22,806 nucleotides of DNA, taken from an uncultured Helicobacteraceae bacterium (GTDB taxonomy: Bacteria > Campylobacterota > Campylobacteria > Campylobacterales > UBA6016). The notes beneath the pieces were generated by a model, which was given only the letters and a program-made list of their open reading frames with translations, ran no database searches and was not told the origin of the DNA. Below are positions 22,179-22,806 of this stretch, in pieces (the stretch's first letter is position 1; each line of letters begins with the position of its first letter). Where the stretch lies: NCBI GenBank assembly GCA_937973585.1, contig CALJKN010000205.1, positions 1 to 22,806 of the forward strand, written 5' to 3'. Both the position numbers and the translations under genes were made by a program.

Positions 22179-22574
22179 ATGGGTGATTTAAGCAGATGCA
22201 GACAGCGGTTTACCAATTTCTCAAAATTCATCACTCATCTAGGCTCCGTAGCCTCCAAAACCCATCTTAGCGATGTGGAAAAGGCGGGAATGATACAGTT
22301 TTTTGAGGTGGCTTTTGAGCTTTCGTGGAAGCTGATGAAAGACTACCTGCTCGCCGAAGGCTACGATGTCAAAAGTCCAAGAGAGAGTATCAAAACGGCA
22401 TTTGACTACGGGCTTATAGCGGATGGTACAAAATGGCTAGAAGCCTTAGAAAAGCGAAATCTAGCCGCACACACATACGATGAGTCGATACTTGACGAAC
22501 TGGAGCGGCTCATAGCACATGAGTACTATCCGCTAATGCTCTCGCTCAAAACAACCCTCGAACAAAAGCTATGA
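22179..22574 (+). CDS. hepT: HEPN-domain toxin HepT (HI0074-like)
   Basis: This is a 131-residue all-helical protein of the nucleotidyltransferase substrate-binding (HI0074) family. The HEPN ribonuclease motif RX4HXY is complete: Arg93, His98 and Tyr100 in EKRNLAAHTYDE. In described HepT-MntA (type VII) pairs HepT is the toxin and MntA silences it by adding AMP to the tyrosine of this motif. Other family stretches are FFEVAFELSWKLMKDYL and SPRESIKTAFDYGLI. ATG 22179 has an AAGGGG site, and a CATAAT box (22144-22149) may be its promoter. It overlaps the downstream nucleotidyltransferase by 4 nt (ATGA). Confidence 0.88.
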   Translation: MGDLSRCRQRFTNFSKFITHLGSVASKTHLSDVEKAGMIQFFEVAFELSWKLMKDYLLAEGYDVKSPRESIKTAFDYGLIADGTKWLEALEKRNLAAHTYDESILDELERLIAHEYYPLMLSLKTTLEQKL

Positions 22575-22806
22575 TAGGACTAAGCGAAGCTGAACTACAG
22601 ACCTTGCGAACCGTCTTCGCCCGCTTCCCGCAAATAGAAGAGGTCATACTCTTTGGCTCCCGTGCGCTTGGGCTCCACCGCCCATCCTCGGACATAGACC
22701 TAGCCATCAAGGGCAAAGAGATCACACTAGACACCCTCGCCAAACTGCGATATATTCTCGAAGAAGAGACCAATCTGCCTTATTTTTTTGATGTTGTGGT
22801 TTATGA
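22571..22806 (+). CDS. mntA: MNT-domain nucleotidyltransferase antitoxin MntA, cut by window end
   Basis: This partial gene has 78 codons in the window. It has the minimal nucleotidyltransferase motif GSX10DXD: Gly29-Ser30, then Asp41 and Asp43 (GSRALGLHRPSSDIDLAI). The third acidic residue fits Asp74 in YFFDVVVY. In characterised systems such proteins transfer AMP from ATP to the HepT tyrosine and so act as the antitoxin. The full active site is already in view; only the C-terminal part is missing. The codon choice (CTC, GCC, TTC, CGC) differs from the core genes of the window. Confidence 0.87.
   Translation, partial: MIGLSEAELQTLRTVFARFPQIEEVILFGSRALGLHRPSSDIDLAIKGKEITLDTLAKLRYILEEETNLPYFFDVVVY

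Overview
The window reads as a chromosomal segment of a member of the Campylobacterota (epsilon-proteobacteria), most likely Campylobacteraceae or a close relative. The basis is AT-rich coding sequence, frequent GTG/TTG starts, a NikR with the Helicobacter-type nickel site, and the run aspB-cysE-speA-hisS-tmk-coaD-ubiX-flgA, which I recall from Campylobacter chromosomes. A short-form HisG argues against C. jejuni itself, whose HisG is the long form. No species call is possible from sequence reading alone.

Layout. 1-116: a structured intergenic repeat. 133-6763 (+): a tight gene series of lpxK (lipid A kinase), an anchored TPR-like protein, an MgtC/DUF4010 membrane protein, a beta-propeller lipoprotein, an orphan tyrosine recombinase, coaX, hisG and a methyltransferase. 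6760-8918 (-): holA, then the rpsF-ssb-rpsR operon with its own promoter and a leader hairpin. 9014-10049 (+): a secreted NlpC/P60 peptidase with an apparently leaderless promoter and a small periplasmic cytochrome c, closed by a strong terminator. 10168-10284: a second copy of the structured repeat. 10280-17536 (-): aspB with its own promoter, preceded by a seven-gene operon flgA-ubiX-coaD-tmk-hisS-speA-cysE in which nearly all neighbours overlap. 17572-18728 (+): mnmD-like tRNA methyltransferase and nikR, divergent from flgA.

18776-22806 looks accessory: an unrecognised lipoprotein (-), a stand-alone PAS protein whose best start is followed by an in-frame stop, a compact three-gene cluster of unknown function (two cytosolic proteins and one small exported protein), a wrecked RHH-antitoxin/RelE-type toxin locus (2-nt frameshift plus antitoxin-toxin fusion), and an apparently intact HepT-MntA (HEPN/nucleotidyltransferase) pair whose second gene runs off the window. 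The final kilobase is visibly richer in C-ending codons than the core, consistent with acquisition.

The points I find most worth checking are the two-copy structured repeat with a compensatory base-pair change, three exported-protein genes whose -10 boxes place the start codon at or next to +1 (leaderless mRNAs), the degraded toxin-antitoxin fusion beside an intact HepT-MntA module, and the unknown three-gene cluster.
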